43,757 bases of DNA from JAWXBT01 sp964523015 (GCA_964523015.1 CAZFXN010000019.1:1-43757); one strand, 5' to 3'. Positions 33,671 to 43,570 are shown, counted from the first letter of the stretch. Notes: generated by a model from the sequence alone, not told the origin. Translations and numbers: made by a program.

Positions 33671-34144
33671 CTATTTAGGTAGGAATGAGGATCTATACTC
33701 TTTTAACGCCCCATCATATCCAGGCAATCTAACGGGCTCTACTAAGGTTGAAATATCGTCAACAGAGACCCATTTAAAATTCATAAATTCAGGGGTGTTT
33801 TTATCTAATTTAATATCAGAATCTTTCCCAAGAAACTTAACAACCCAGAACGTCTGGCTTTGGCCACGCCATTTATCTTTAGCATAAGCTGGTGGATTTC
33901 TAAAATTATACTCATGGGTATGATTTAGTTTTTTGACTATTTGAAATTTGTTACTCTCTGCTCCTAACTCTTCTGATAGCTCTTTAAGGACATTTTCCTC
34001 TAGGGTAAGCTCACTCTCCACTCCTCCTTGAGGGAATTGCCATTTCCCCGATTCTCCATGTCGTTCTCCAAGAAAGATCTCCCCTTTATGGTTAACTACC
34101 AACATGCAGACATTCGGTCTTAAAGGTAAATGGTGAGTATTCAT
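33671..34144 (-). CDS. rppH: RNA pyrophosphohydrolase (Nudix)
   Basis: RppH removes pyrophosphate from mRNA 5' ends and so starts decay. The 157-aa length fits the short form. LRPNVCMLVVNHKGEIFLGER and KWQFPQGGVE are typical, and the Nudix box is GGVESELTLEENVLKELSEELG, with Lys in place of the usual Arg of the REUXEE core and both Glu kept. WRGQSQTFWVVKF also fits the family. It begins two bases after the stop of the outer-membrane channel gene, so it rides at the end of the efflux operon, which is unusual company. Confidence 0.92.
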   Translation of the reverse strand: MNTHHLPLRPNVCMLVVNHKGEIFLGERHGESGKWQFPQGGVESELTLEENVLKELSEELGAESNKFQIVKKLNHTHEYNFRNPPAYAKDKWRGQSQTFWVVKFLGKDSDIKLDKNTPEFMNFKWVSVDDISTLVEPVRLPGYDGALKEYRSSFLPK

Positions 34145-34146
34145 AA

Positions 34147-35571
34147 TTAAAGTTCTTTAATTTCGTAGTTCTCCCAACCACCACCTAGCGCTTTATAGAT
34201 TGCAACCAAATAAGTAAGAAGTGCAGTTTTGCTTTTAGCTAACTGATCTTGGGCTTGTAAAGTCTGTCTCTCTGAATCAAGTACTGTTAGAAAGTCGATT
34301 AATCCAGCTTGATACTGTGTACGGGCTAGACTTGAAGCCTCTGCACTTTTCAAAGCTGACTCTTTAAGTAAAGTATGACGTTCTCTCTCTTTTGAAAATC
34401 TAAACAGAGAATCTTCTACTTCTTGTAAAGCATTTAAAACTGTCTGCTCATAAATTGATAGTGCTTCCTCGGCTCTGCCCTTTGATCCTCTAACCCGAGC
34501 AGCAACACGTGAGATATCAAAAGCGGCCCAGGAAATTTGAGGGCCAAATATATAACTTTCTGTGCCGCTTCTCCCCAAATCGGAAACATCATTGGCTTCT
34601 ATCGCTAGCCGACCAACAAAAGTTACCTTAGGGAAATAGTCCCCCATGGCTACTCCGATCTTTGCAGTTTCACTAGCAAGCCGCCTTTCGCTGGCTCTAA
34701 TATCAGGACGACGCTTAAGTAGAGTTGCTGGATCACCAAGTGTAATCGGTCCATTATAGGTTGGAAGCTCTTTTACTTTTGAGAGTTGATCTACTAAATG
34801 TGTTGGCAACTCACCAATTAAAACTGAGATCCGATGAATCGCTAATCTTTCTTCAGTTTCTAAAACCGGGATAGTTGCTAGTGTGCCTTTATACTGTGAT
34901 TCTGCTCTAGCAGTATCAAGCTCAGTTGATTGTCCACCTTTTACTAAAACTTCTGTAATGCGAACTGTTTCTTTCTGATTATCAGAATTTTTTCTAGATA
35001 CTTCTAACTGATGTTGCAATCCTCGTAGTTCAAAATAATTTCTTGAAACTTCAGAGATAACACTTTGCAAAACAGCTTGAAGTAAGACGACCTGCTCATC
35101 TTCCGAAGCTTTTGCCGCTTCTACAGATCGTCTAACTCTGCCAAAGAAATCCAGCTCCCATATGGCATCAAACCCAGCATTATATATATCACGCTCGTTA
35201 GCAAAGCTTGGTGCTCCACCAAAAGTTCCAAATTCACTCTGTTTTGTTCTGTTATAAGAAGTATCTGCAGTAATTGCAGGAAAAAGATCAAGGGATGCTT
35301 CACTGCGAGAGGCACGAGATTGTTTTACCCGAGCAATTGCTACATCAATATCTTTGTTATTTTTGACAGCTGACTCTATCAATGAAGTTAATTCATCATC
35401 ATCAAAGGACCCCCACCATTTAGTAAGAGTTGCCTCAGCAGAAAACTTCTCTGAAGACGTATTGTAATTCTCCTGCAAATTAGTTTCAGGTATTTTATAA
35501 TCAGGACCAACAGAGCAACCAGTGATTAAGGATCCAATAATACAACTTCTTATAAATTTATCGATACGCAT
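34147..35571 (-). CDS. Outer-membrane efflux channel lipoprotein (NodT/OprM family)
   Basis: This 474-aa TolC-like protein forms the exit duct of an RND pump. A lipoprotein signal (CIIGSLITGC, Cys about residue 19) is followed by SVGPDYKIPE, the classical NodT/OprM start. Two coiled repeats show FDAIWELDFFGRVRRSVEAA and SWAAFDISRVAARVRGSKGRAEEA with paired structure, and it ends QDQLAKSKTALLTYLVAIYKALGGGWE. It lies 26 bp after the RND gene and is followed by rppH. Confidence 0.95.
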   Translation of the reverse strand: MRIDKFIRSCIIGSLITGCSVGPDYKIPETNLQENYNTSSEKFSAEATLTKWWGSFDDDELTSLIESAVKNNKDIDVAIARVKQSRASRSEASLDLFPAITADTSYNRTKQSEFGTFGGAPSFANERDIYNAGFDAIWELDFFGRVRRSVEAAKASEDEQVVLLQAVLQSVISEVSRNYFELRGLQHQLEVSRKNSDNQKETVRITEVLVKGGQSTELDTARAESQYKGTLATIPVLETEERLAIHRISVLIGELPTHLVDQLSKVKELPTYNGPITLGDPATLLKRRPDIRASERRLASETAKIGVAMGDYFPKVTFVGRLAIEANDVSDLGRSGTESYIFGPQISWAAFDISRVAARVRGSKGRAEEALSIYEQTVLNALQEVEDSLFRFSKERERHTLLKESALKSAEASSLARTQYQAGLIDFLTVLDSERQTLQAQDQLAKSKTALLTYLVAIYKALGGGWENYEIKEL

Positions 35572-35597
35572 AACAACTCAAGATAATTTAAAATGTA

Positions 35598-38500
35598 TTA
35601 GAGAACGCTACTTGCTCGCTCTTTATCAACTAATCTAAGATCTCCAGCTTTGTCTTTATTAAGATCGATCGCTCTACCATTACTTAAAGAATCATCTCGA
35701 TGACGGTTATGATCCTTGGCTATCAACATATAGATTGAAGGAACAACAAAGAGGGTAAAGAAAGTTCCTATAGTCATTCCTGTAACCAGCACTGCACCAA
35801 TACTATTTCTTGAGCCTGAGCCAGCGCCAGTAGCTAAAACAAGTGGGAAATGCCCGACAACAGTTGCCACCGATGTCATTAAAACTGGGCGTAATCTAGT
35901 TGCTGCTGCTTCCTTAATTGCTGAGAGTTTCTCTATTCCCTCCTCTTGAAGCTTATTAGCAAATTCAACGATTAAGATTCCATTTTTAGAAACAAGGCCG
36001 ATAAGTGTAATAAGTCCAACCTGGCTATAGATATTTAATGATGTAAAATCAAGAAAGGTAAAAATTAATGCTCCTGACAGAGCTAACGGCACAGAACCAA
36101 GTAAAATGATAAATGGATCTCTAAAACTTTCAAATTGTGCAGCTAACACCAAAAAGATCAAGATAAAAGAGAGCACCATTGTGCCAACAAGTTTGCCTCC
36201 TTCAGTTCTTAGCTGTCTTGACTCACCTGCATAATCAAGTGAGTAGCTTTGTGGCAAAATATCCTTTGCTTTTTGCTCTAAATAAGAGAGCCCTTGATCA
36301 ATTGTCGCACCTGGCCGAACTGCTCCCTGAATTTTCGCTGAGTTCAATTGTTGAAAGCGATTAAGAGATCTAGGCTCAACTGTATTTTTAAGAGTTGCAA
36401 AAGTTGAGATAGGCACTAGCTGATTATTTGGCCCAGTAACATAGTAGTCCTTTAACTGTTCAGGGTTTAATCTTTCTGATCGCTTTACTTGAGGTATAAC
36501 CTTATAACTTCTTCCCTGAATATTAAATCTATTAACATAGTTTCCTCCAAGCAATACACTTAGGTCAGAACCAATTTGAGACAAATTAAGCCCCATCGAA
36601 GCAACCTTATCACGATCAATAACAACTTCAGTCTGAGGTTGATCGAATTTCAGATCGGTATCAGCAAACATAAATAAGCCGCTTTCAAATGCAGCACCAA
36701 CAAGCTGATTAGCGTAATCAGCCATCCGGTATGGCTCATCAGTTCCAGAGATAATAAACTCAATTGGAAAATCACTTCCACCAGGAAGAGGCGCTGGAGA
36801 TGTTACAATGACCCGAACACCTGGGATATTAGACATCTGACCCCACAAAGGGCCTTCCATATCTTGGGTTGAACGAGACCTTTCGCTCCATGGTTTTGTC
36901 ACTATTCCAGAGAACCCGAATGTTGGCATTGTAAGCTGAAATGTATTTGCTTTCTCCGGTAACTGATCAAAAACTTTAAAAACCTCTTCAGCATACATGA
37001 CCGTCTGGTCCAAAGTAGAGTTAGGGGCAGCTTGTACTATACCAAAGATAACCCCCTGATCCTCTTTTGGGGCAAGCTCTTTATTGGAAAACATATAAAA
37101 TGGTGGAATCAACAGGATAACTAAAAAAGCGAATGTTAGAACTACTGGACGATGTCTTAATGTTGCGGCCAACAGAGAGGAATAATTTGACTTCAACCAC
37201 TCAAAAAAATTATTTAGCTTACTCTGAAATTTATTTGGTGCTTCATTCTGCTTAACTAACTTTGAAGACATCATTGGAGAGAGTGTTAGAGCAACAATTC
37301 CTGAGATAAAAACTGCACCAGCTAGAGTAAATGCAAACTCTTTAAATAGCGCACCTGTTAATCCACCTTGAAGACCTATTGGAGCATAAACTGCGATTAG
37401 TGTTATTGTTACTGCGATAATCGGCCCAATTAATTCACGAGCTCCCTTTATTGCAGCATCTTTTGGGTTCATTCCTTTTGCTACATACCGCTCAATGTTT
37501 TCAAGCATTATGATGGCATCATCGACCACTAATCCAACTGCTAAAACTATCGCTAGTAAGGTTAATAGATTGATCGTAAAACCAAACATTAGCATTATTG
37601 AAGCAGCACCAATCAAAGAGAGCGGTATGGCAACAACTGGCACAAGAACAGATCTAAATGACCCGATAAATAGATAGATAACAGCGATTACAATTAGAAT
37701 TGTTTCAGTGAGTGTTTTTATAACTTCATTAACAGCATCATCGATATATTTTGTAGCGTCATAAGGTATACCAACTTTCATCCCAGTTGGTAGTAACCGT
37801 TCAATTTCAGGAATTACAGAGCGAACATCTTTAATAACATCCAAGGAGTTTGCCGTAGGTAAAACCCAAATGCCCATGAAAGTTGCCCGTTGACCATCAA
37901 AGCGAACCTCTTCGTCATAACTTTCGGCACCTAATACGACATCAGCTACGTCAGAAAGTCTAACGAGAATCCCTTTATCCTGCTTAATTACAAGATTTTC
38001 AAACTCCTCTTTATTATTAAGATCGGTATTCGCTACCAGATTTACAGAGATCATAGATCCTTTCGTAGCTCCAAGAGCGGAGAGGTAATTATTAGAAGCG
38101 AGTGCTTTACTAACCTCAGTAGGACTTACATTTAGAGCAGCTAATCGATCTGGTTTTAACCAGATTCTCATAGCAAAAGTTCGAGCTCCCAAAATGTCAG
38201 CCCTTTGAACTCCACTGATTGCAGAAAGTCTAGGCTGAACAACACGGGTTAAGTAATCTGTAATTTGATTTTGATTAAGAACATCAGAATAAAAACTTAA
38301 GTACATAGATGCGATAGTACTATCGCTAGTCTCTACCTCCATAATTGGTGCTTCCGCTTCAGGAGGTAGATCATTTCTGACTTGCACTATTTTAGCTTGT
38401 AATTGTGCTAATGCATCATTCGTATCGTAGTTTAATTTTAAGTGAACTGTAATTTCACTAAGTCCCTGCCTGCTTGATGATTCTAGGTAATCTATTCCAT

Positions 38501-38723
38501 CAGCACTTGCCACAACTCTCTCAATTGGTGTGGTAATAAAGCCTCGAACTAGATCCGCATTTGCTCCAACATAACTTGTCTTTATTTTGACAACAGAAAG
38601 ATCACTCTTTGGATACTGCCTTACATTCAAAGACTGAATAGCTTGATATCCAATTAGCAGAATTAATAGATTAATACATGTAGCTAGAACTGGGCGTTTA
38701 ATAAATATATCTGTCAGGTACAT
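35598..38723 (-). CDS. RND multidrug efflux transporter (AcrB/HAE1 type)
   Basis: This 1041-aa inner-membrane proton/drug antiporter has the full family length with 12 hydrophobic segments in two halves. It starts MYLTDIFIKRPVLATCINL. TM4 carries GLVVDDAIIMLENIERY, with the two proton-relay Asp. The large periplasmic loops have PIMEVETSDSTIASMYLSF and QRATFMGIWVLP. Asp-Asp and the later GLVSKNGILIVEFANKLQ support function as HAE-1. A trimer would work with the MFP and OMF of the same operon. The substrate is not predictable. Confidence 0.97.
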   Translation of the reverse strand: MYLTDIFIKRPVLATCINLLILLIGYQAIQSLNVRQYPKSDLSVVKIKTSYVGANADLVRGFITTPIERVVASADGIDYLESSSRQGLSEITVHLKLNYDTNDALAQLQAKIVQVRNDLPPEAEAPIMEVETSDSTIASMYLSFYSDVLNQNQITDYLTRVVQPRLSAISGVQRADILGARTFAMRIWLKPDRLAALNVSPTEVSKALASNNYLSALGATKGSMISVNLVANTDLNNKEEFENLVIKQDKGILVRLSDVADVVLGAESYDEEVRFDGQRATFMGIWVLPTANSLDVIKDVRSVIPEIERLLPTGMKVGIPYDATKYIDDAVNEVIKTLTETILIVIAVIYLFIGSFRSVLVPVVAIPLSLIGAASIMLMFGFTINLLTLLAIVLAVGLVVDDAIIMLENIERYVAKGMNPKDAAIKGARELIGPIIAVTITLIAVYAPIGLQGGLTGALFKEFAFTLAGAVFISGIVALTLSPMMSSKLVKQNEAPNKFQSKLNNFFEWLKSNYSSLLAATLRHRPVVLTFAFLVILLIPPFYMFSNKELAPKEDQGVIFGIVQAAPNSTLDQTVMYAEEVFKVFDQLPEKANTFQLTMPTFGFSGIVTKPWSERSRSTQDMEGPLWGQMSNIPGVRVIVTSPAPLPGGSDFPIEFIISGTDEPYRMADYANQLVGAAFESGLFMFADTDLKFDQPQTEVVIDRDKVASMGLNLSQIGSDLSVLLGGNYVNRFNIQGRSYKVIPQVKRSERLNPEQLKDYYVTGPNNQLVPISTFATLKNTVEPRSLNRFQQLNSAKIQGAVRPGATIDQGLSYLEQKAKDILPQSYSLDYAGESRQLRTEGGKLVGTMVLSFILIFLVLAAQFESFRDPFIILLGSVPLALSGALIFTFLDFTSLNIYSQVGLITLIGLVSKNGILIVEFANKLQEEGIEKLSAIKEAAATRLRPVLMTSVATVVGHFPLVLATGAGSGSRNSIGAVLVTGMTIGTFFTLFVVPSIYMLIAKDHNRHRDDSLSNGRAIDLNKDKAGDLRLVDKERASSVL

Positions 38724-38759
38724 AATTCCTATAGAGAGATTTTAAATTTTAACTATGAA

Positions 38760-39908
38760 CTAAGCATCCTCTGGTTTGGGGTTCCGTTCATTACCTGGTT
38801 GGACTGAATTATTTATAATGACTGGAAAGTCAGGGCCTAATTTAAAGATACCTGAAGTAGCAATCTCTTCACCTATGACGAGTCCAGAGGCAACAATTAT
38901 CTGATCACCACGCGATGCTCCCAACTGAACGAATTGTTGCTTTACCCCTTCAAATTCGGATCCGTCTGGTGCTTTAATTTTTGTTACTACGTAAACGGAA
39001 TCACCATAGGGGGCATAGTTAATAGATGATGCTGGGATAGCCATTACTGACTTTTTATCTCCATACAATATTCTAATATTTGCAAAGATCCCTGGACGTA
39101 GCTTTTTATCCGCATTTTGAACGGTTGCCTGAACCTTGAAATTTCTAGTTGCTTCATTAACCTCAGTGTCTATAGCTGTGATTATCCCCTTAAATATTTT
39201 TTCTTCATAAACATCAACTGAGAACTCAACCTCTTGTCCAACATGTAAAAGAGAAAGATTCTGCTGTGGAATTGAAAAATCAAGATACATCAAATCAATT
39301 TGATGTAGCGGAACAATAGGAGTTCCCTTTTGAAGATATTGACCAAGATTCACAACTCGAATTCCTGTTCGACCATCAAAAGGTGCATAGATTGTTTTTC
39401 GTTCAATGATAGCTTTGATAGCATTAGCATCACCTTCAGCTGCCTTGGCTTCACTTACCGCGTTATTAAGTGAAGATTCTGACATTGCAGATTTTGTATA
39501 TAAGCCTTGTACTCGCTTTAAATTAATTCTAGCTAATTCTAATCTAGCTTGAGCAGATTGAAGCTGAGCCTCTTCAACAGAAGTATCTATTTGAACTAGC
39601 AAATCTCCTTTTTTAACCTCAGCTCCAGACTCAAACCCTATCTTAACAACATTACCATCCTCTTCCGCACTCAACATAACACCTTGCGATGGAGACAAAG
39701 TTCCTACAGTAGATATCTCATCAGCCCATGAAGATTCAGTAACTTTTATTGTTGTTATAGCTTGAGGTGGTGGGCCGCTATGCGCATTAGCAGCCATTGC
39801 ACTAGTAATTTGGTAATACTTTGTTGCGCCAAGACCGGCGACAAACAGCAAAAAGAGAATAATCATCAGGATCATCGGTTTTTTATTTGAAATTGATGCG
39901 GTGGTCAT
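38760..39908 (-). CDS. RND periplasmic adaptor (membrane fusion protein)
   Basis: The product is about 382 aa. A single N-terminal membrane anchor (PMILMIILFLLFVAGLGA) is followed by biotinyl-lipoyl (VMLSAEEDGNVVKIGFESGAEVKKGDLL), alpha-hairpin, barrel (IYAPFDGRTGIRVVNLGQYLQKG) and proximal domains. It links RND pump and outer channel. ATG 39908 (MTTASISNKK) is preferred because GGAGA lies just before it, although an in-frame ATG sits at 39920. It follows tetR by 36 bp and precedes the pump gene by 36 bp. Confidence 0.95.
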   Translation of the reverse strand: MTTASISNKKPMILMIILFLLFVAGLGATKYYQITSAMAANAHSGPPPQAITTIKVTESSWADEISTVGTLSPSQGVMLSAEEDGNVVKIGFESGAEVKKGDLLVQIDTSVEEAQLQSAQARLELARINLKRVQGLYTKSAMSESSLNNAVSEAKAAEGDANAIKAIIERKTIYAPFDGRTGIRVVNLGQYLQKGTPIVPLHQIDLMYLDFSIPQQNLSLLHVGQEVEFSVDVYEEKIFKGIITAIDTEVNEATRNFKVQATVQNADKKLRPGIFANIRILYGDKKSVMAIPASSINYAPYGDSVYVVTKIKAPDGSEFEGVKQQFVQLGASRGDQIIVASGLVIGEEIATSGIFKLGPDFPVIINNSVQPGNERNPKPEDA

Positions 39909-39944
39909 GTCTATCTCCAACTATGTCAAAGCTCTATTTAAAAA

Positions 39945-40628
39945 TTAGTTATCAAAAATTTCTTTTATTACTTGATTAATAAGCTCGGTCTCACAAAGCA
40001 GAGCTTGAAGAGAAAATTTACAGATATGCTTAGCGATATCTTGAAATACACTTTCTTTTACCAATGATTCATTATTTAGCCGCTCAACAAATGGTTGGTG
40101 AGTTACATAAAAGGAACACTGTCCAGCTATACTAGCTGAAATTCTTGAAAGTTCTCTTTTTGACAATTCTGGTCGAATAACTGCTAGTACACTTACCATC
40201 TGTTCGACAAGAGGTCTGGTATAATTTTCAACAGTTGAAGAAACAAGAACTTCAAACATCTCTTCATCGTGAGAAGCGCCGGAAAGTATCTCTCTAAAAA
40301 TTAATCTAAATGGATCAGGACCTTTTGGTCGAAGCATGTTATCAAGAAGAGCAATAACAAAATTACACAGTTTTCGTGCTGCCTCTATTTTGTTTTTTGA
40401 AACTCCCTCAATTGCTGCTGCTGCTTTTACGCAAGCACCTCCTGACATCATCTCATGTATAGCTTCGACAAATAATTTTGCTTTGGATCCAAAATGGTAC
40501 TGAATTGCTCCTAAATTAACGCCTGCTACTTCAGCTAATTCACGAGTGCTAACCGCTTCGTAGCCCTTTTCAGCGAAAAGCTTCTGGGCGGCGTTAAGGA
40601 GTAATTGTTTTGTATTATCTTGTGTCAC
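39945..40628 (-). CDS. TetR-family repressor (CecR-like)
   Basis: The product is 227 aa. The N-terminal TetR helix-turn-helix is clear (FAEKGYEAVSTRELAEVAGV, then LGAIQYHFGSKAKLF). The C-terminal ligand domain resembles the DUF1956/CecR type (FRLIFREILSGASHDEEMF, ISASIAGQCSFYVTHQPFVE). It is first in the tetR-MFP-RND-OMF-rppH operon, so it probably represses itself and the pump; a ligand would relieve this. The likely operator is the palindrome 96 bp upstream of its start. Confidence 0.95.
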   Translation of the reverse strand: MTQDNTKQLLLNAAQKLFAEKGYEAVSTRELAEVAGVNLGAIQYHFGSKAKLFVEAIHEMMSGGACVKAAAAIEGVSKNKIEAARKLCNFVIALLDNMLRPKGPDPFRLIFREILSGASHDEEMFEVLVSSTVENYTRPLVEQMVSVLAVIRPELSKRELSRISASIAGQCSFYVTHQPFVERLNNESLVKESVFQDIAKHICKFSLQALLCETELINQVIKEIFDN

Positions 40629-40723
40629 TAAATCTGCTCACGGGTAATTTAATTAGAAATTTCAGTCGAATGAATGAGTGTAGATGAAGAAATAAATTAA
40701 GTCAATCGTATGAAATATATTTT

Positions 40724-40739
40724 ATATAACATGTTATAT
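40724..40739. promoter_or_regulatory. Perfect 16-bp palindrome, probable TetR operator
   Basis: ATATAACATGTTATAT equals its own reverse complement. It lies between the pilB-like stop and tetR, upstream of the efflux operon, where an autoregulating TetR would bind. The surrounding sequence is very AT-rich. Confidence 0.6.
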
Positions 40740-40764
40740 TTATTATTAAATATAATAATGGATT

Positions 40765-42533
40765 TTATATCCCTAGATACTCAAGGCTTACCTCTCCATC
40801 CTCAAGAAGAGATCTGACACTCTCCTCAAAGGTAAGATAGTTGGATCTGTTTAAGTAGTGCTCTAACGATCGACGATCTAAGGACCCTGCACAGATTTGC
40901 TCAGAAAGTTTTGGGTCTACGAGAAGTGCTTCTGTTGCCGGAAGCCGTCCTATAAATCCTGAATAATTACATTCGATGCAGGAGCCTGCTTGATAAACCC
41001 TTTTGATATCAAGATCTTTATATCTAAGTGCCACCTTTGAATTGCAAAAATCTAAGACCTTACATCGTGGGCAAAGCCTAGGCAGTAATCTTTGATAAAT
41101 AATTAAACTAACACTATCTCCAATCATTAATGGGTCAGCGCCAAATGACTTAAGTCTTTTTAAACAATCAAAAACGTTTCGCCCATGAATAGTTGATAAG
41201 ATAAGATGTCCAGTCTGAGTCGCTTGAATTACAGCTTTTGCACTCTCCTCATCTCTTATCTCTCCCAGCAATATCACATCTGGATCTTGGCGTAGAATCG
41301 ACTTTAAACAACTCGCATAATTCATGCCTTGAGATTCATCAATTTCACTTTGTGATACTCCAGAGAGATAAAGCTCTACAGGATTTTCAATTGTTGAGAT
41401 GCTTAAGTTTTGTTTTGAAAGCTGAGTTAGCAATGCATACATACTTGTAGATTTACCACTCCCAGTTGGTCCAGAGAAAAGGCAGAGTCCATCATTGAAC
41501 TTCATAAAACACTCAATAAACTCTTTAGCTTTATGATGAAGCCTTAACTGCTCTATTTTTTTTACACCACCAAACCCAAGAAATCTAAATACTAATTTTT
41601 CGCCGTGAACTGTCGGCATAACACTAACTCTAATATTGATTGTGCCGGAGGCTATCTTGTAGGTAAACGATCCGTCCTGTGCTTTACGTCGTATCGTTGT
41701 GTTTAAACCGGAAAGTGTTTTAGTTAATGAGACGATCTGATTATATTGATAATTGTCGCAAAGCCTATCTTCATGTGTGTAAAGTAGTCCATTTAATCTA
41801 ACATTAGCCCGCGCTCCATCAGCTTCCTGATAGAGGTGTAAATCTGAAGCACCTCGTGCAATTGAGTAATCAATAAGAGTTCGCAGAAACTTAGCGCTTC
41901 CCGCATCCGCTTTTTCAAGTAGGTCATTAGTTCTTTGAAGCACTGGATCAAGGCATGACAATGAAAGATTGGAAGCTGTGATTTGCGAAGTGTCTTTTGG
42001 TTGTCTACTTAAGGATCTGATTGATGATGGACCTATTGAATCTTCAAGATACGTATCATCACTATGGTAAGCAGAAAAAATCGAATGCTTAATGTTCTCT
42101 GTTTCAAGCTCAATAACTTGGATCTTTCTATCTGTTACAAAACTAAGTGCTTCAATCGGCGTATTCCCTACGATTGCTCCAACAACAAGCGTTTCGTATC
42201 CATTGTTACTAAGAACTTTAAGAGGCAGAACTTCAAACTTGATTGCTAAATCATAAGGCAATAGTTTACGAGCAGATGGCAGAGAGAGCTGAATGACCCC
42301 TTTAGGATCAGGGGTAAGCCAATCTCGTCCCTGCGAGTCATTGTTGGTAAATTGACTATTCACGGGTTTACTATGAGATTGCTCGAGATATTCAGCATTT
42401 GAAGCAGATTTAGGATCTGATAAGAAACCTGATTTTATTTTGATCTTTTCTTTGCCTCTTTCCTTTTCTCTCTCACTTCTTCTGCCTTTTCTTATTTTTT
42501 TATTGATAAAATCTTNNNNNNNNNNTCTTTCAT
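40765..42533 (-). CDS. Type II/IV secretion ATPase (PilB/GspE), N-terminus across an assembly gap
   Basis: This hexameric ATPase powers pilus extension or type II secretion. Visible are Walker A GPTGSGKSTSMYALL, Asp box and Walker B DPDVILLGEIRDEESAK, His box GHLILSTIHG, and zinc pairs CPRC/CIEC. A GTG start at 42363 gives 532 aa, but the frame stays open through Lys/Arg-rich codons to the gap at 42516-42525. If the TCTT on each side is an overlap, ATG 42533 reads M-K-D-F-I-N-K-K in frame and adds about 55 basic residues. It is 136 bp from tetR. Type II or type IV cannot be separated here; the pseudopilins favour either. Confidence 0.9.
42516..42525. other. Assembly gap (10 N) with a 4-bp flank overlap
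   Basis: TCTT ends the left flank and starts the right one. Merging them gives an open reading frame from ATG 42533 into pilB, which suggests no bases are missing. Confidence 0.7.
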
Positions 42534-42869
42534 ACCGACTGTTTGTTTAATGGATAACAGCTCAATTTCGTCAGAAATTGAGCGAAATAATAAAAACCAA
42601 AGAGTTAATTAAAAATTCTGCCAAGCCCGAGGCTTGTCAGGAAATCAGCAAAATCTGCTATGCTTTGGTTTACAACTATTAGTCGGGGATTTGTTTGCTT
42701 AGTTTCCGGATAATTAGCGGGGGTTTGCTATTATTTACAACGATCCTTTTTGCATAAAAATATCTAATAATTTCAAGTGCATTAAAGTAAAAAGCTTGCG
42801 CTTTTGTTAAGGAATCGTTAGGTTTCTGTGTTGTGATTTTAGATTGATAAAATTAGGTATTTGAATTCA
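42534..42869. other. Divergent intergenic region, strongly structured
   Basis: No gene is seen in 336 bp. A perfect 9-bp hairpin, GCTCAATTT/AAATTGAGC, lies at 42560-42583 without a T-run. A branched structure follows at 42595-42670, then a longer imperfect stem around 42676-42718. The region separates the pilB-like gene from the next plus-strand gene and should hold both promoters. Confidence 0.6.
42595..42670 (+). ncRNA. Candidate branched structured RNA
   Basis: Outer stem AACCAAAG (42595-42602) pairs with CTTTGGTT (42663-42670). Inside are a hairpin CTG-c-CAAGCC-CGA-GGCTTG-t-CAG (42618-42640) and a small hairpin AGCA/TGCT (42647-42659). I match it to no riboswitch family I know. Strand is assumed from the downstream gene. 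Confidence 0.35.
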
Positions 42870-43262
42870 ATGGGTACATTTACATTCCTTGTTAGTTTTT
42901 GGTTTCAGCTAATCTCAGTTTATCCATCTATTCATAGTGTTTTACCACAAACATTAGAAATAGAGCTTCCAAGGAATTCTCAGATAGTAGCTGGCAATAT
43001 CGTTACAATTAGGGGTCATAATTGTGGCCTTGTAAGATCCGTAGCTAAATCAAACGAGATCTCCATAGCAACAATAGATATCCTGTCAGGTTGTCTTAAT
43101 AATATAAATTCTACGCCAGTTGCACTAATTACATTTCCTGGTGGAGAAAGTTGTAGTGAAGCTATTGAGCTGGTTTCTGGAGATCTAAAAGTGCAGGAAG
43201 CAACCGCACCAATTAAAGCGTATGATTCATATAGCGAACTTTGGTCTAGCAATCGGGTTTAA
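42870..43262 (+). CDS. Small exported protein, possibly MCE/MlaD-like
   Basis: The product is about 130 aa. The N-terminus (GTFTFLVSFWFQLISVYPSI) is hydrophobic and could anchor or export it. The pattern NSQIVAGNIVTIRGHNCGLVRSVAKSNEISIATIDI loosely matches MCE domains of lipid-transport proteins (xxGxxVxxxGxxVGxVxxI), in which case it would be one short domain. This is a weak, motif-level guess. Three Cys are in the body. A TTG in frame lies 9 bases upstream of the ATG. It converges on the next gene. Confidence 0.5.
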   Translation: MGTFTFLVSFWFQLISVYPSIHSVLPQTLEIELPRNSQIVAGNIVTIRGHNCGLVRSVAKSNEISIATIDILSGCLNNINSTPVALITFPGGESCSEAIELVSGDLKVQEATAPIKAYDSYSELWSSNRV

Positions 43263-43291
43263 TTACTAAGCTCTTAAACAATAGAAAAGTA

Positions 43292-43570
43292 CTACCAGAT
43301 ATATCTTTCACCATCAGCAGTTGGTGAATATTCGTAGTCATCTATTATTGTCTCTTCATTAGAGACGTTAGTGTTCTCTTTTTTTGTCATCTTTGACTTG
43401 TTAAAGGATTTATTAAAGCCACCACCAAATTCTATCTGGGTGCTTAGCCCGATTAAAACAATAAACGCAAAGACAACCCCAAAGAGGATCGACATATCAT
43501 AGTTTGAATTTGCTTGTGATGAATCCGAACTGAAAATGCTCGCTGGCTTAGATTTAGACTCTGAAAACAT
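43292..43570 (-). CDS. Small single-pass membrane protein, unknown
   Basis: The product is about 92 aa. One membrane segment MSILFGVVFAFIVLIGL sits near residues 25-42, between a Ser-rich N-terminus and a Lys-rich then acidic C-terminus (IIDDYEYSPTADGERYIW). ATG 43570 follows GGAGG by four bases; another ATG at 43585 without ribosome site would add five residues. I do not recognise the family. It could be an inner-membrane partner of the pilus or of a small envelope system, but nothing proves it. Confidence 0.55.
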   Translation of the reverse strand: MFSESKSKPASIFSSDSSQANSNYDMSILFGVVFAFIVLIGLSTQIEFGGGFNKSFNKSKMTKKENTNVSNEETIIDDYEYSPTADGERYIW

